Source of the DNA: Halobacillus litoralis
Lineage (GTDB): Bacteria; Bacillota; Bacilli; Bacillales; Halobacillaceae
Direction: 5' to 3'
NCBI RefSeq assembly: GCF_020171725.1
Contig: NZ_JAIVAJ010000009.1
Location: 54,913 to 118,912, forward strand
DNA: 64,000 bases
Below, piece by piece: positions 42,452-51,062 of this stretch; within the stretch, counting starts at the first letter, position 1; each line of letters starts with the position of its first letter. The notes beneath the pieces were generated by a model, which was not told where the DNA came from, made no database searches, and saw nothing but the letters and a program-made list of their open reading frames with translations. The translations under genes were made by a program, and so were the position numbers.

Positions 42452-43228
42452 TCACCCATCACTTTCTGCCATCGGAGTGAAGCCTCGATCCGCTAGAATC
42501 TGCTGTGCTTCATCACTCATCAAGTACGATACAAAATCACGGGCTGAGTCCTCCTGTTGGCTCGTTTGTACGACAGCGGCAGGGTAGACGATCGGATCGT
42601 GAGCATCGGATTCGAATTCTGAAACGACAGCCACTTGACCAGAAGAAGCCGCATCGCTTCCGTACACGATTCCGTATGTAACATTGCCGGATTCGACGTA
42701 GGCAAGCACTTGTCGAACATCGCTTCCAAACACCATTTTCTCCTCTAAATCGTCCCAAAGTTGAATCGTTTCCAGAGCCTGTTTCGTATATGTACCAGCA
42801 GGAACGCTGTCCGGCTGACCAAGTGCGATCTGCTCATTGGTGCCAAGGTTCGTCATGCTTTGTAATGAGGAAAGAGGCTTTGTCCCATTTTCAGCAATGA
42901 CGACTAATCGGTTTCGGACGAAGTCGACTCGGGTCGACGGGTCGATGGACTGGCTTTCTTCAAGCTGATCCATCCATTTTTGGTTGGCGGAAAGGAAAAC
43001 ATCAGCCGGCGCACCTTGTTCGATTTGCTGGGCTAAGCGTCCGGAACCTGCTACATTTAAGGTGATGGTCGTATCCGTCATTTTTTCATAGTTTGCTGTA
43101 ATTTCTTCGATTGCATCTGTTAAACTTGCCGCGGCAGAAATGGTTAAGGTTCTTCCCTCTTCGGCATTCGATGTGCAACCGGTCAGGGCAAGTACCAAGA
43201 TGAATAGAATCGTTGCCTGTTTCCACAT
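42452..43228 (-). CDS. modA: Molybdate-binding lipoprotein
   Basis: 258 residues; captures molybdate outside the cell. Lipoprotein signal with lipobox ALTGC (Cys18), then the ModA pattern: SAAASLTDAIEEI, NVAGSGRLAQQIEQGAPADVFLSAN, and VTYGIVYGSDA. First gene of modABC-vanZ. No molybdenum-cofactor riboswitch is visible in the short upstream region. Confidence 0.93.
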   Translation of the reverse strand: MWKQATILFILVLALTGCTSNAEEGRTLTISAAASLTDAIEEITANYEKMTDTTITLNVAGSGRLAQQIEQGAPADVFLSANQKWMDQLEESQSIDPSTRVDFVRNRLVVIAENGTKPLSSLQSMTNLGTNEQIALGQPDSVPAGTYTKQALETIQLWDDLEEKMVFGSDVRQVLAYVESGNVTYGIVYGSDAASSGQVAVVSEFESDAHDPIVYPAAVVQTSQQEDSARDFVSYLMSDEAQQILADRGFTPMAESDG

Positions 43229-43308
43229 AACCTTTCCCCCGGTTCATAGATTTTACATTAATTATACGGTCTCAAAAAAAGGAAGTAAAAGATTAAAGGA
43301 GAGTCAAA

Positions 43309-43965
43309 ATGAAAACACAAGTCGTGGTCGGTTTAATTCTGGCATTGCTGCTGACTCAGATGCCGATTGTCGGGAAGTATTTTGCGATTTTAAATACAAT
43401 GATTCATGAATCCGGTCATTCCTTGATGGCGTTGATAACGGGCGGAGAGGTAAGGCGGATTTCTCTTCTTCCGAATACAGCGGGGACGACCTTAACCGGT
43501 CATACTTCGTGGATCGGTCATTTCTTAACGAGTATCTCAGGCTACGTCTTTGCCTCGTTCTTCGGTTTTCTATTTTTCTACCTGATTGCCAAGGGGCAGT
43601 ATAAGTGGATGATCTACATCCTGCTCGCCTTTTTATCAGTGAATCTCATCTTCTGGGTCAGGAATGTGTACGGGCTGTTCTGGATCGTGACCTTCGGAGC
43701 GTTGTTCATCTTTCTGCTACGCAGTGGGAACCAGATGTTCATCCAGTATGCGCTTGTGTTCTTCGCCTCCTTGATCCTCGTGGAATCGGTAACGAGTGCA
43801 TTTGAAATCATGTGGATCAGTTTCGTCTCTCCGATGCAGGCGGGAGATGCGGCGAATTTATCGAAGGCGACGGGGTTCATCCCAGCACCGATCTGGGGAG
43901 TCGGATTCTTCGTCCAGGCCTTGTATTTCGCACTGCTTGCGGTCAGGCAGGTGTTTCGGATCTGA
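43309..43965 (+). CDS. M50B-like membrane metallopeptidase
   Basis: 218 residues, about six membrane helices. HExxH appears as HESGH (MIHESGHSLMALITGGEV) in the first helix region, as in the peptidase M50B-like family, followed by a conserved GH-S-G pattern (SWIGHFLTSISGYV). A second catalytic Asp motif is not evident, so activity is unproven. Start ATG behind AAAGGAGAG. Single gene with its own terminator. Confidence 0.8.
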   Translation: MKTQVVVGLILALLLTQMPIVGKYFAILNTMIHESGHSLMALITGGEVRRISLLPNTAGTTLTGHTSWIGHFLTSISGYVFASFFGFLFFYLIAKGQYKWMIYILLAFLSVNLIFWVRNVYGLFWIVTFGALFIFLLRSGNQMFIQYALVFFASLILVESVTSAFEIMWISFVSPMQAGDAANLSKATGFIPAPIWGVGFFVQALYFALLAVRQVFRI

Positions 43966-43969
43966 TAAA

Positions 43970-44004
43970 AAGAGCGCTGCTTCGATGGGAAGCAGCGCTC
44001 TTCT
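43970..44004. terminator. Bidirectional terminator between M50B-like and transglycosylase genes
   Basis: A 13-bp perfect stem (43970-43982 with 43990-44002), 7-nt loop, T-rich on the minus strand. Confidence 0.88.
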
Positions 44005-44007
44005 ACA

Positions 44008-45237
44008 TTATTGGACCGTAAAGGTGTAACGGATGGGTGTTCCCATCATGACGCCTTGTGTCGATTCGACTCCTTTTGTGTAAAGAGTGTAGGTTTGACC
44101 GGATTCGAGATCGTACGTTGGGTTCACTTCAATGGAATGTCCATTCTCAAGAAGTTCGACTGTAGCGAATACCCCTTGTCCATCTTCACTGACAAGATAG
44201 ACATGTTCGGAATCAACAGTATCCTCATTCAAATTCACACGTTCCTGGAAGTTGATCGTGAATGTCTTGTCCGGATTTACGTTCTCCATGTCGACATTAT
44301 CGAATGTCTCAAATGCTGTTGTATCACGCTCGGCCAGGTTCAGGTTGGAGGAGGAAAGGTAACCGACGGTATTTCCCCGCTTCACTTTGTAATAGCCGTA
44401 ATGGTTACTGGACTGATTGGTTTCCTTGAATAAAACCTGATCATCCACCACTTCAAAGGTTGTGTAATAAGGGACTTTTTCACGTTCAATCAGGCTGTCA
44501 TCTTCATATAAATACCCAAAGTCAACGTTAGAGTTATTAATAAGATAGATTTGATCCCCTGTTTTGACGTCCATTCCTGTGTACGTACCGGGCTCATTAA
44601 AGGTCACGGTATCCTCTTCAAAAGAAATGACACCATCATCGTTAATCACGGTGTATTCAAGGTCATCGATGAATGTCGTATCGGCCAAATTCAGTTCACC
44701 GAAGTTCTCCATCAGTTTGAAAACATGCTCCTGATACCCACGGTCCTCTGCATCCGCTTCTCCTTTTGGCACGTTGTACTCGACGAATCCGTTATACGCC
44801 ATCACGGCAAAGTACCAGTGCTCGATGATGTCACGGTCATTCAGCTCGCTGTCTGTCGTTTTAATGGAAGGCAGTGTACCATCTTCAACTAATTCCCACT
44901 TTTCATTCAGGACTTCGGCACCCGCTTCAATGTTGGCGCGGGTATTAGTTTTGATTTCTTCTGTCACGTAGTCTGGATTCGTAATCTGCATAATTCCAAA
45001 GCCGCCGTCACCATTTGTTGATTCGAAAGCTTCACCGTCTGCTCCATACTGCTGGAAGGCGGACTCTTTGTAAGCCATCGCAATCAGAATTTCTGGCGGG
45101 ATGTCATAGTCCCGTGCTACTTCGACAAGCAGTTCTTTCTTTTCATTGAAACTGAGTTCTTCTTCTGCGGATACCGCTGGTGCAAACAGTGTCGTCACCA
45201 TAAGGAATGCCGTCATCAGGATTGCTAGTTTTTTCAT
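44008..45237 (-). CDS. Secreted lytic transglycosylase with C-terminal Ig-like domain
   Basis: 409 residues. Signal peptide (cut near SAEEE), then an SLT lysozyme-like domain with catalytic Glu in MAYKESAF, GGFGIMQIT and the later AYNG. Next comes an SH3-like middle part (VYLI..DFGYLYED; RGNTVGYLSSSNL) and a C-terminal Big_5-type Ig domain (TFTINFQERVNLNEDTV to IRYTFTVQ). It should cut glycan strands outside the cell. Single gene. Confidence 0.85.
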   Translation of the reverse strand: MKKLAILMTAFLMVTTLFAPAVSAEEELSFNEKKELLVEVARDYDIPPEILIAMAYKESAFQQYGADGEAFESTNGDGGFGIMQITNPDYVTEEIKTNTRANIEAGAEVLNEKWELVEDGTLPSIKTTDSELNDRDIIEHWYFAVMAYNGFVEYNVPKGEADAEDRGYQEHVFKLMENFGELNLADTTFIDDLEYTVINDDGVISFEEDTVTFNEPGTYTGMDVKTGDQIYLINNSNVDFGYLYEDDSLIEREKVPYYTTFEVVDDQVLFKETNQSSNHYGYYKVKRGNTVGYLSSSNLNLAERDTTAFETFDNVDMENVNPDKTFTINFQERVNLNEDTVDSEHVYLVSEDGQGVFATVELLENGHSIEVNPTYDLESGQTYTLYTKGVESTQGVMMGTPIRYTFTVQ

Positions 45238-45385
45238 TATGTCCCTCCGTTTTCAAATTTCACTAGTTTCATGCTATCCTATTTTTTTAGATTTTTCCAT
45301 AAAAAAACATTGGAACTCCGCACCTGCCTTTACCAGATGGCACCGAGCGCATAAGGTAGTAAAGTAAGTGAAAGGAGGAATGAAA

Positions 45386-45502
45386 ATGAGCGAAGGATAC
45401 GGCGGCGGATACGGTGGCGGATTCGCACTGTTGGTTGTACTGTTCATTCTGTTGGTTATTATTGGAGCATCATATGTAGGCCGCGGAGGCTACGGATACT
45501 AA
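45386..45502 (+). CDS. YjcZ/SscA-family small sporulation protein, 38 aa
   Basis: [20 protein letters not shown] opening: a Gly/Tyr-rich head, one hydrophobic segment ([18 protein letters not shown]) and a GRGGYGY tail, the YjcZ-family pattern. Members such as SscA act in spore coat assembly. Start 45386 with GGAGG seven bases upstream; it could also begin at the ATG 6 bp earlier. Followed by a strong terminator. Confidence 0.88.
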   Translation: MSEGYGGGYGGGFALLVVLFILLVIIGASYVGRGGYGY

Positions 45503-45509
45503 TATAAAC

Positions 45510-45537
45510 AAAGCGGGGATGCTTCCCCGCTTTTTTA
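45510..45537 (+). terminator. Terminator of the YjcZ-type gene
   Basis: A 10-bp perfect stem (45510-45519 with 45524-45533), TGCT loop, T-run. Confidence 0.9.
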
Positions 45538-45552
45538 CATATTATTAGAGGA

Positions 45553-45652
45553 GATTCTGGACGAAGTAAAGTGAGTCGTGGGTCGGAAAATAACACGCTT
45601 TCCGTGGCCCAACAGGACGTTGGATCGTTCGATGTTTGACGGTATTAGCTGG
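45553..45652 (-). repeat. Truncated copy of the Bacillaceae-1-like element
   Basis: About 60 bp nearly identical to the left part of the element at 27274, including the hairpin CCAAC-AGGAC-GTTGG (45609-45623). The second hairpin and the right-hand inverted repeat are lost. No gene in 45538-45755. Confidence 0.65.
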
Positions 45653-45755
45653 AACAACCTTGGTCATTTTTGAACGTAGCAAACGAAAAAAATCGTTTGT
45701 CTCTGTCTGAAGTTGGGTATCAAATCAATACAACAGTTGGACGGAGGAATGACCG

Positions 45756-46007
45756 ATGGACTTAAAAGACCAATTGCTTCAAAAAGGATACGATCAGGTA
45801 GATATCCTGCTCGTTGATGAGAAGTCGAATCAAACGACCGTTCCAGATATCACCCTGCACAAAGTAACCGATCTGGAATACAAATTATACTTGAACCCGG
45901 ATACCATCCAGTACCACCTGGAAGAGGACGATCCCTATTTTGAAGCGGAACAAAAAGATGAAGAAGGCGGCACGAAACGCGTGAAAGGGTTCGTGCTCGA
46001 GTGGTAA
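45756..46007 (+). CDS. Hypothetical protein, 83 aa
   Basis: Not recognised. Soluble, acidic (pairs of Asp/Glu near residues 55-70), no membrane segment. Start ATG with GGAGGAATGACCG upstream and a terminator overlapping its stop, so expression is credible. Convergent with the small membrane gene at 46018. Confidence 0.6.
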   Translation: MDLKDQLLQKGYDQVDILLVDEKSNQTTVPDITLHKVTDLEYKLYLNPDTIQYHLEEDDPYFEAEQKDEEGGTKRVKGFVLEW

Positions 46008-46032
46008 AGTCCTGATTTCAGGACTTTTTTTT
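46007..46032 (+). terminator. Terminator of the 83-aa gene
   Basis: AAAGTCCTG/CAGGACTTT stem, 4-nt loop, eight T. It overlaps the 3' end of the convergent gene. Confidence 0.82.
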
Positions 46033-46212
46033 CGCTTTTCTCGTCCTCTCCTTCTTGTCTACATAGCCCCCGATGACCAGGAGAATCCCGGATGCAATCA
46101 ACAACATCGGAACCATCGCTTCATTAATCGTTATGAAAAGAATGAGTGCTGCGATGATGTTACAGATTCCGATTGTACCTAAAATGAACAGCATTTTATT
46201 TTCTTGTTTCAT
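46018..46212 (-). CDS. Small membrane protein, 64 aa
   Basis: Not recognised. Two membrane segments (MLFILGTIGICNIIAALILF and MVPMLLIASGILLVIGGYV) joined by a short loop, then a basic tail rich in Lys/Arg. Start ATG behind GGGAGG. Function unknown. Confidence 0.6.
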   Translation of the reverse strand: MKQENKMLFILGTIGICNIIAALILFITINEAMVPMLLIASGILLVIGGYVDKKERTRKAKKKS

Positions 46213-46313
46213 ACGTATTCCTCCCTTTTCTTCTTAACTTTAACCGATTCCGTTGTTTACTTTCAAAAAAACCGTGGAAATGAATGGATAATTACATCAA
46301 GGAGGTTATCCAA

Positions 46314-47765
46314 TTGCAAACGCACCAACTCTATATTAACGGGAAATACACAGAATCGGAAGGAAATGAATGGATCGATGTGTTGAATCCAGCCACAGAA
46401 GAAGTGATCTCGAAAATACCGAAAGGAACGACAGGCGATGTCGACCGAGCTGTCGAAGCAGCCTTCCAAGCACAACATAAATGGGAACTGACTCCGAACA
46501 TCGAACGTGGAAAAATCGTTCGTGCACTTGGAGATCAAATAGAAGAAAAACGCGACACTTTCATTAACCTGCTGCAGGAAGAGCAGGGGAAAGACTACGA
46601 ACTGGCGAGTGGGGAAATCGATCTCGCCATCGATTATTTCCGGTACATGTCGGAATGGGCCCGCCGTATTGAGGGAGAAATCGTTCCGAGTGATCGTGAG
46701 AACGAGAACATCATGATTTATAAGAAGCCGATCGGCGTAGTCGGAGGCATCGTGCCGTGGAACTTCCCGATGTTCATTTTGGCTCGTAAAGTGGCAACGG
46801 CTCTTGTAACGGGCTGTACGATCGTACTTAAACCGAGTCAGCAGACGCCGAATACAGCGATGGAGTTTACAAAGCTTGTGGATGCCATGGATGAGATTCC
46901 AGACGGTGTGTACAATGTCGTCACAGGTACAGGCTCTGAAATCGGAAATTCGCTCGCCAAGCATGAGAAGGTACACATGATTTCGATGACAGGCAGTGTT
47001 CCAGCAGGTACGAAGGTGATGGAAGCAGCCGCTCAGAACATTACGAAGGTCAACCTTGAGCTGGGTGGTAAGGCACCAGCGATCGTAACGGCAAACGCGG
47101 ACCTCGATATTGCAGTCGAAAGCATTACGACCTCTCGTTTAGCGAATAACGGTCAAGCCTGTACGAACGCCGAGCGTGTCTATGTCCACGAAAGCAAGGC
47201 TGATGAACTGATTGAAAAGCTGCGTCACAGCTTCGAGTCTAAGAAGCTTGGTAATCCGCGTGAAGATAAAGACGCGGATGTCGGTCCACTGGTGAGTCAA
47301 GGTCGACTGGAAGAAGTCGAAAGTATGGTAAAAGAAGCGGTCGAGGCCGGAGCGAAAGTCGAGATCGGTGGAGAACGAGGCGATCAGGAGAAAGGCTTCT
47401 TCTATAAGCCGACGATTTTGACGAATGTAGATCACAAATCCAAGATCATGCAGGAAGAGATCTTCGGTCCTGTCATTCCGATTGCCACCTTCAAAACGTT
47501 GGATGAAGCCATTGAAAAAGGGAACGACACTGATTTCGGTCTTTCTTCATCCGTTTATACAGATGACCTGAACGAAGCGATGCGTGTCGTCAATGAACTG
47601 AAGTTCGGCGAAACCTTCGTGAACCGTGAGAACTTCGAAGCCGTCCAAGGCTACCACGCCGGGATGAGAAAGTCGGGGCTTGGCGGTGCTGATGGCAAGC
47701 ACGGCATGGAAGACTTCCTTGTCACTCAAGTGGTTTACATGCAGTACAAAAATGATAAGAAATAA
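46314..47765 (+). CDS. aldA: Aldehyde dehydrogenase, AldA (lactaldehyde/glycolaldehyde) type
   Basis: 483 residues; NAD-dependent oxidation of a small aldehyde to its acid. Motifs: PWNFPMFILARK, GxTGSVPAG, catalytic Glu in LELGGKAP, catalytic Cys in NNGQACTNAERV. The C-terminal FVNRENFEAVQGYHAGMRKS and GGADGKHG segments are close to E. coli AldA. Start TTG 46314 with AAGGAGG eight bases upstream; the longer ORF lacks a ribosome site. Single gene. Confidence 0.9.
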   Translation: MQTHQLYINGKYTESEGNEWIDVLNPATEEVISKIPKGTTGDVDRAVEAAFQAQHKWELTPNIERGKIVRALGDQIEEKRDTFINLLQEEQGKDYELASGEIDLAIDYFRYMSEWARRIEGEIVPSDRENENIMIYKKPIGVVGGIVPWNFPMFILARKVATALVTGCTIVLKPSQQTPNTAMEFTKLVDAMDEIPDGVYNVVTGTGSEIGNSLAKHEKVHMISMTGSVPAGTKVMEAAAQNITKVNLELGGKAPAIVTANADLDIAVESITTSRLANNGQACTNAERVYVHESKADELIEKLRHSFESKKLGNPREDKDADVGPLVSQGRLEEVESMVKEAVEAGAKVEIGGERGDQEKGFFYKPTILTNVDHKSKIMQEEIFGPVIPIATFKTLDEAIEKGNDTDFGLSSSVYTDDLNEAMRVVNELKFGETFVNRENFEAVQGYHAGMRKSGLGGADGKHGMEDFLVTQVVYMQYKNDKK

Positions 47766-47792
47766 TAGGTGAAAGTGCTTTTCTATACAGTA

Positions 47793-47823
47793 AAAAAGGA
47801 CGCCGGTTTAGGGCGTCCTTTTG
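47793..47823 (+). terminator. Terminator of aldA
   Basis: A stem of about 11 bp (AAAAGGACGCC with its complement) with a 7-nt loop and T-run. Confidence 0.85.
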
Positions 47824-47840
47824 CATGGATGAAAACTGAA

Positions 47841-48335
47841 TTAACGGTTATCGATTTTTTCCGGATAAAGGTCATGGTTCATTAAGCGGTGGTCAGCCAT
47901 CTGTTCGAATTTCGTTCCAGGCTTTCCGTAGTTGCAGAATGGGTCGATCGAAATACCGCCGCGAGGGGTGAATTTGCCCCATACCTCGATATAACGAGGG
48001 TCCATCAACTCGATCAGGTCATTCATGATCGTGTTTACACTGTCCTCGTGGAAATCTCCGTGGTTACGGAAGCTGAATAGATACAGCTTCAGCGATTTAC
48101 TTTCGACCATTTTGACATCAGGAATGTAGCTGATGTAGATGGTCGCAAAATCAGGCTGGTGGGTTTTAGGACATAGTGTCGTAAACTCCGGGCAGTTGAA
48201 TTTTACGAAGTAATCGCGGTTCGGGTGTTGATTATCAAACGTCTCCAGCACGTCCGGGTCATACTCAAAAGAATAAGCCGTTCCTTGGTTTCCGAGAAGA
48301 GACAAGTCCAAGCTTCCATCATCGCGTCCAGGCAT
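47841..48335 (-). CDS. queF: NADPH-dependent 7-cyano-7-deazaguanine reductase
   Basis: 164 residues; reduces preQ0 to preQ1 in queuosine synthesis. Thioimide Cys55 in [14 protein letters not shown] with Asp62 and the family motif [20 protein letters not shown]. Start ATG. A preQ1 riboswitch and terminator lie upstream. The other queuosine genes (queCDE) are not in the window. Confidence 0.97.
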   Translation of the reverse strand: MPGRDDGSLDLSLLGNQGTAYSFEYDPDVLETFDNQHPNRDYFVKFNCPEFTTLCPKTHQPDFATIYISYIPDVKMVESKSLKLYLFSFRNHGDFHEDSVNTIMNDLIELMDPRYIEVWGKFTPRGGISIDPFCNYGKPGTKFEQMADHRLMNHDLYPEKIDNR

Positions 48336-48365
48336 ACATATGCACCTCTTTTTTTAGATTAAATA

Positions 48366-48398
48366 AAAAAACCACAACCCTCTAAGGGCTGTGGTTTG
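48366..48398 (-). terminator. Riboswitch expression-platform terminator
   Basis: AACCACA/TGTGGTT stem with an inner CCCT/AGGG extension, followed by seven T on the minus strand. Just after the preQ1 aptamer. Confidence 0.88.
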
Positions 48399-48413
48399 GA
48401 ATCATATCAGCGT

Positions 48414-48451
48414 CCTTAGTTTTTTAGAGAGGGGTTGGCTAAGAAACCTCT
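48414..48451 (-). ncRNA. preQ1-I riboswitch
   Basis: Minus-strand order AGAGGTTTC, CCAACCCCTCT, an A-rich linker and CTAAGG gives the hairpin plus pseudoknot of the smallest riboswitch class. Binding of preQ1 should favour the downstream terminator and shut off queF. Confidence 0.93.
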
Positions 48452-48643
48452 TTATTACGTAATCTATTATATTCGCGGCTGCGATCCCTGTCAATAAAGG
48501 TAGAAAAGACACATTTTTTGTAAATGTCTGGTATAACCCTTTAAAAAAGTGAGCGTTTCCACTAAAATAGAAAGTAATTAATGAAAAATTCAGAAAAAAC
48601 TGTGTAGCTCTGAAAACAATCAGGGCTTTATTCAGCGAGATTG

Positions 48644-48657
48644 AGAAAACGTTTTCA
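48644..48657 (+). promoter_or_regulatory. CcpA (cre) site upstream of acsA
   Basis: AGAAAACGTTTTCA matches the cre consensus TGWAARCGYTWNCA at 13 of 14 positions, 26 bp before the acsA start. Catabolite repression of acsA is known in B. subtilis. Confidence 0.65.
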
Positions 48658-48682
48658 AAATTCTTTGATGAGGTGATTGAAC

Positions 48683-50392
48683 ATGGACATGAAACCAATC
48701 CCAGCCCGTTCCGGAGAACACAACATGCAGCATTATGATGAAGCGTATGCTTTATTCGACTGGAAGAACGTTAAGGAAGAGTTCACTTGGAGCCAGACAG
48801 GAAAAGTGAACATCGCTTACGAAGCCATCGACAAGCATGCCGAAGATCCTCAAAAGAAAAATCAGGCGGCTTTGATTTATTCGTCTCCTGATCGTGAAGA
48901 AACTTTGTCGTTCGAAGATTTGCGAGTGCAGAGTAACAAATTTGCAAACGTGCTGAAAAAGCATCAAGTTGAAAAAGGGGACCGCGTGTTTCTTTTCATG
49001 CCTAGAAGCCCGGAGTTTTATGCGGCCTTCCTTGGTATTTTAAAAACAGGAGCGATCGCAGGACCGTTATTTGAAGCCTTTATGGAACAGGCGGTTCGAG
49101 ACCGTCTTGAAGATAGTGAAGCGTCCATGCTCATTACGACGCCGGACCTGCTTGAACGTGTCCCGGTGGACGAGCTTCCTGATTTGAAGCAGATTGTGCT
49201 TGTTGGAGGAGATGCGCCTGGCAATTACATTTCATTTGAAGAAGAGATGGAGGCCGCTTCGGAAGATTTCGAGATGGAGTGGGTCGACTTAGAAGACGGG
49301 ATGCTCCTTCACTATACATCTGGTTCTACCGGCAAACCGAAAGGCGTATATCACGTGCATAACGCCATGATCCAGCATTACCAGACAGGGAAATGGGTCC
49401 TTGATCTTAAAGAAGACGACGTCTATTGGTGTACCGCTGACCCAGGTTGGGTAACGGGAACAAGCTATGGCATTTTTGCCCCATGGTTGAACGGTGTCAC
49501 GAACGTAGTCCGAGGGGGGCGTTTCAGTCCGGATGATTGGTACGGAACCATCGCTGACAAGAATGTGTCGGTTTGGTATTCCGCTCCGACCGCTTTCCGT
49601 AAGCTTCTGAGTGCAGGGGAGGAAGCAGTGAAGAAACATGACTTGTCGACGCTGCGCCACATCTTAAGTGTAGGGGAGCCGTTGAATCCAGAAGTCGTGA
49701 CGTGGGGGCTGAAGGCCTTTGATCTCCGCATCCACGATACATGGTGGATGACAGAAACGGGCGGCATGCTGATTTGTAACTACCCGGCGATGGACATGCG
49801 CCCAGGTTCAATGGGTAAACCGTTCCCTGGAATCGAAGCATCGATCGTCGACAATGATGGCAATGAGCTGCCAGCGAACCAAATGGGGAACCTCGCGATT
49901 AAAGAAGGCTGGCCATCGATGATGCGCGCCATTTGGAAGAACCCTGGCAAGTATGAAAGCTACTTCTTAAATGGCTGGTATGTATCGGGGGATAGTGCCT
50001 ACAAAGATGAGGACGGCTATTTTTGGTTCCAAGGACGCTTGGATGATGTCATCAATACATCCGGTGAGCGCGTAGGTCCATTTGAAGTCGAGAGCAAGTT
50101 GATCGAACACGAAGCTGTCGCAGAAGCCGGCGTCATCGGTAAACCGGATCCGGAGCGCGGAGAGATCATCAAAGCCTTCATCACGCTTCGGGACGGCTAC
50201 GAGCAGTCCGACGAGCTGCTTGAAGAAATCCGCCTGTTCGTGAAAAAAGGGCTCAGTGCCCATGCCGCACCACGCGAAATCGAAATCAAAGATACGATTC
50301 CGAAAACGCGTAGTGGTAAAATCATGCGCCGCCTGCTCAAGTCCTGGGAGCTCGGTCTTCCAACAGGTGACACATCTACGCTCGAAGAATAA
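48683..50392 (+). CDS. acsA: Acetyl-coenzyme A synthetase
   Basis: 569 residues; activates acetate to acetyl-CoA through acetyl-AMP. AMP-binding P-loop YTSGSTGKPKGV, WWMTETG, GWYVSGDSAY and the C-terminal lysine in PKTRSGKIMRR, the target of acetylation in B. subtilis AcsA. The ATG at 48683 has AGGTGAT five bases upstream. The acuABC operon that lies opposite in B. subtilis is absent; queF takes its place. Confidence 0.96.
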   Translation: MDMKPIPARSGEHNMQHYDEAYALFDWKNVKEEFTWSQTGKVNIAYEAIDKHAEDPQKKNQAALIYSSPDREETLSFEDLRVQSNKFANVLKKHQVEKGDRVFLFMPRSPEFYAAFLGILKTGAIAGPLFEAFMEQAVRDRLEDSEASMLITTPDLLERVPVDELPDLKQIVLVGGDAPGNYISFEEEMEAASEDFEMEWVDLEDGMLLHYTSGSTGKPKGVYHVHNAMIQHYQTGKWVLDLKEDDVYWCTADPGWVTGTSYGIFAPWLNGVTNVVRGGRFSPDDWYGTIADKNVSVWYSAPTAFRKLLSAGEEAVKKHDLSTLRHILSVGEPLNPEVVTWGLKAFDLRIHDTWWMTETGGMLICNYPAMDMRPGSMGKPFPGIEASIVDNDGNELPANQMGNLAIKEGWPSMMRAIWKNPGKYESYFLNGWYVSGDSAYKDEDGYFWFQGRLDDVINTSGERVGPFEVESKLIEHEAVAEAGVIGKPDPERGEIIKAFITLRDGYEQSDELLEEIRLFVKKGLSAHAAPREIEIKDTIPKTRSGKIMRRLLKSWELGLPTGDTSTLEE

Positions 50393-50403
50393 TGACTGTT
50401 ATC

Positions 50404-50444
50404 AACTCCCTTAATCGTCATCCAACGGTTAAGGGAGTTTTCTC
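50404..50444 (+). terminator. Terminator of acsA
   Basis: An 11-bp perfect stem (50404-50414 with 50429-50439), then TTTTC. Confidence 0.85.
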
Positions 50445-50508
50445 ATATGTCCATAGTTGAAAGGATCGGATCCACTATTTCACGGCGCATGGCCCCTTCA
50501 TACAATGG

Positions 50509-50767
50509 TTCCATGATTTATGGGACAGGATGTTAACCAATCAGGAGGTTCATAGTCCGATAAATCTTTTAATGGGACAGCCGGAATGCCAAGCGAGAAG
50601 TTCATAGTCCCATAAACCATTTAATTGGACAGCGAGTAAGCAGGTCGAGAGATTCATAGTCCCATAAACTATTTAATGGGACACACAGCACACCAATCGA
50701 GCGCTTCAAAGTCCCATAACCCTTTTATTGAGACAGACCAGCCGCCAAGTAGGCATTCCCTGTCCCG
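50509..50767. repeat. Tandem array of 52-bp palindromic units
   Basis: Four full units begin at 50549, 50601, 50653 and 50705 (steps 52, 52, 52, 51), flanked by partial units at 50509 and 50756. Each holds an about 30-bp conserved part, TTCATAGTCCCATAAA to TTTAATGGGACA, which folds into a hairpin, and a 20-bp part that differs between units. No gene in 50445-50908. CRISPR is unlikely. Confidence 0.8.
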
Positions 50768-50781
50768 ATTCTCCTAGAAGT

Positions 50782-50816
50782 ACCGTTGTTAGGCACTCTT
50801 CTGCCTACAGAACGGT
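50782..50816. other. Hairpin after the palindromic array
   Basis: ACCGTT/AACGGT outer stem with an inner AGGCA/TGCCT stem. No T-run; meaning unknown. Confidence 0.4.
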
Positions 50817-50908
50817 TTATAAAACAACGAATTAGGACGTTTCCCCCTTTCTTTCCACATCTTGTTATGGTGTAATGAATAGGAAGAAGGAACGATATTC
50901 ATCCGCTT

Positions 50909-50945
50909 GGTTGTGATTTGGCGAAGTGAATGTTCTTTATAAAGT
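50909..50945 (+). promoter_or_regulatory. Promoter of the sigO-rsoA operon, shared type
   Basis: GGTTGTGATTT (50909-50919), 15 bp, CTTTATA (50935-50941), then AAGT. The same two blocks with the same spacing occur at 51959 before the hydrolase operon. This suggests both are read by the sigma factor encoded here. Confidence 0.65.
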
Positions 50946-51062
50946 AGTCCCCTTCTAAAGAAGAGGATGTTTATAAAACGGAAAGCAAAAGAGGCTCTTG
51001 TCTTTTTGCTTATTTTTTTCACTATAAACCGAACATATGTTCTAATTTTGAGGTGATGAGTC

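Noticed and set aside
50509..50767. The regular repeats with variable 20-bp parts look like a CRISPR array.
   Set aside because: Repeats are divergent and decaying, the unit-specific parts are only about 20 bp, and no cas gene is in the window.
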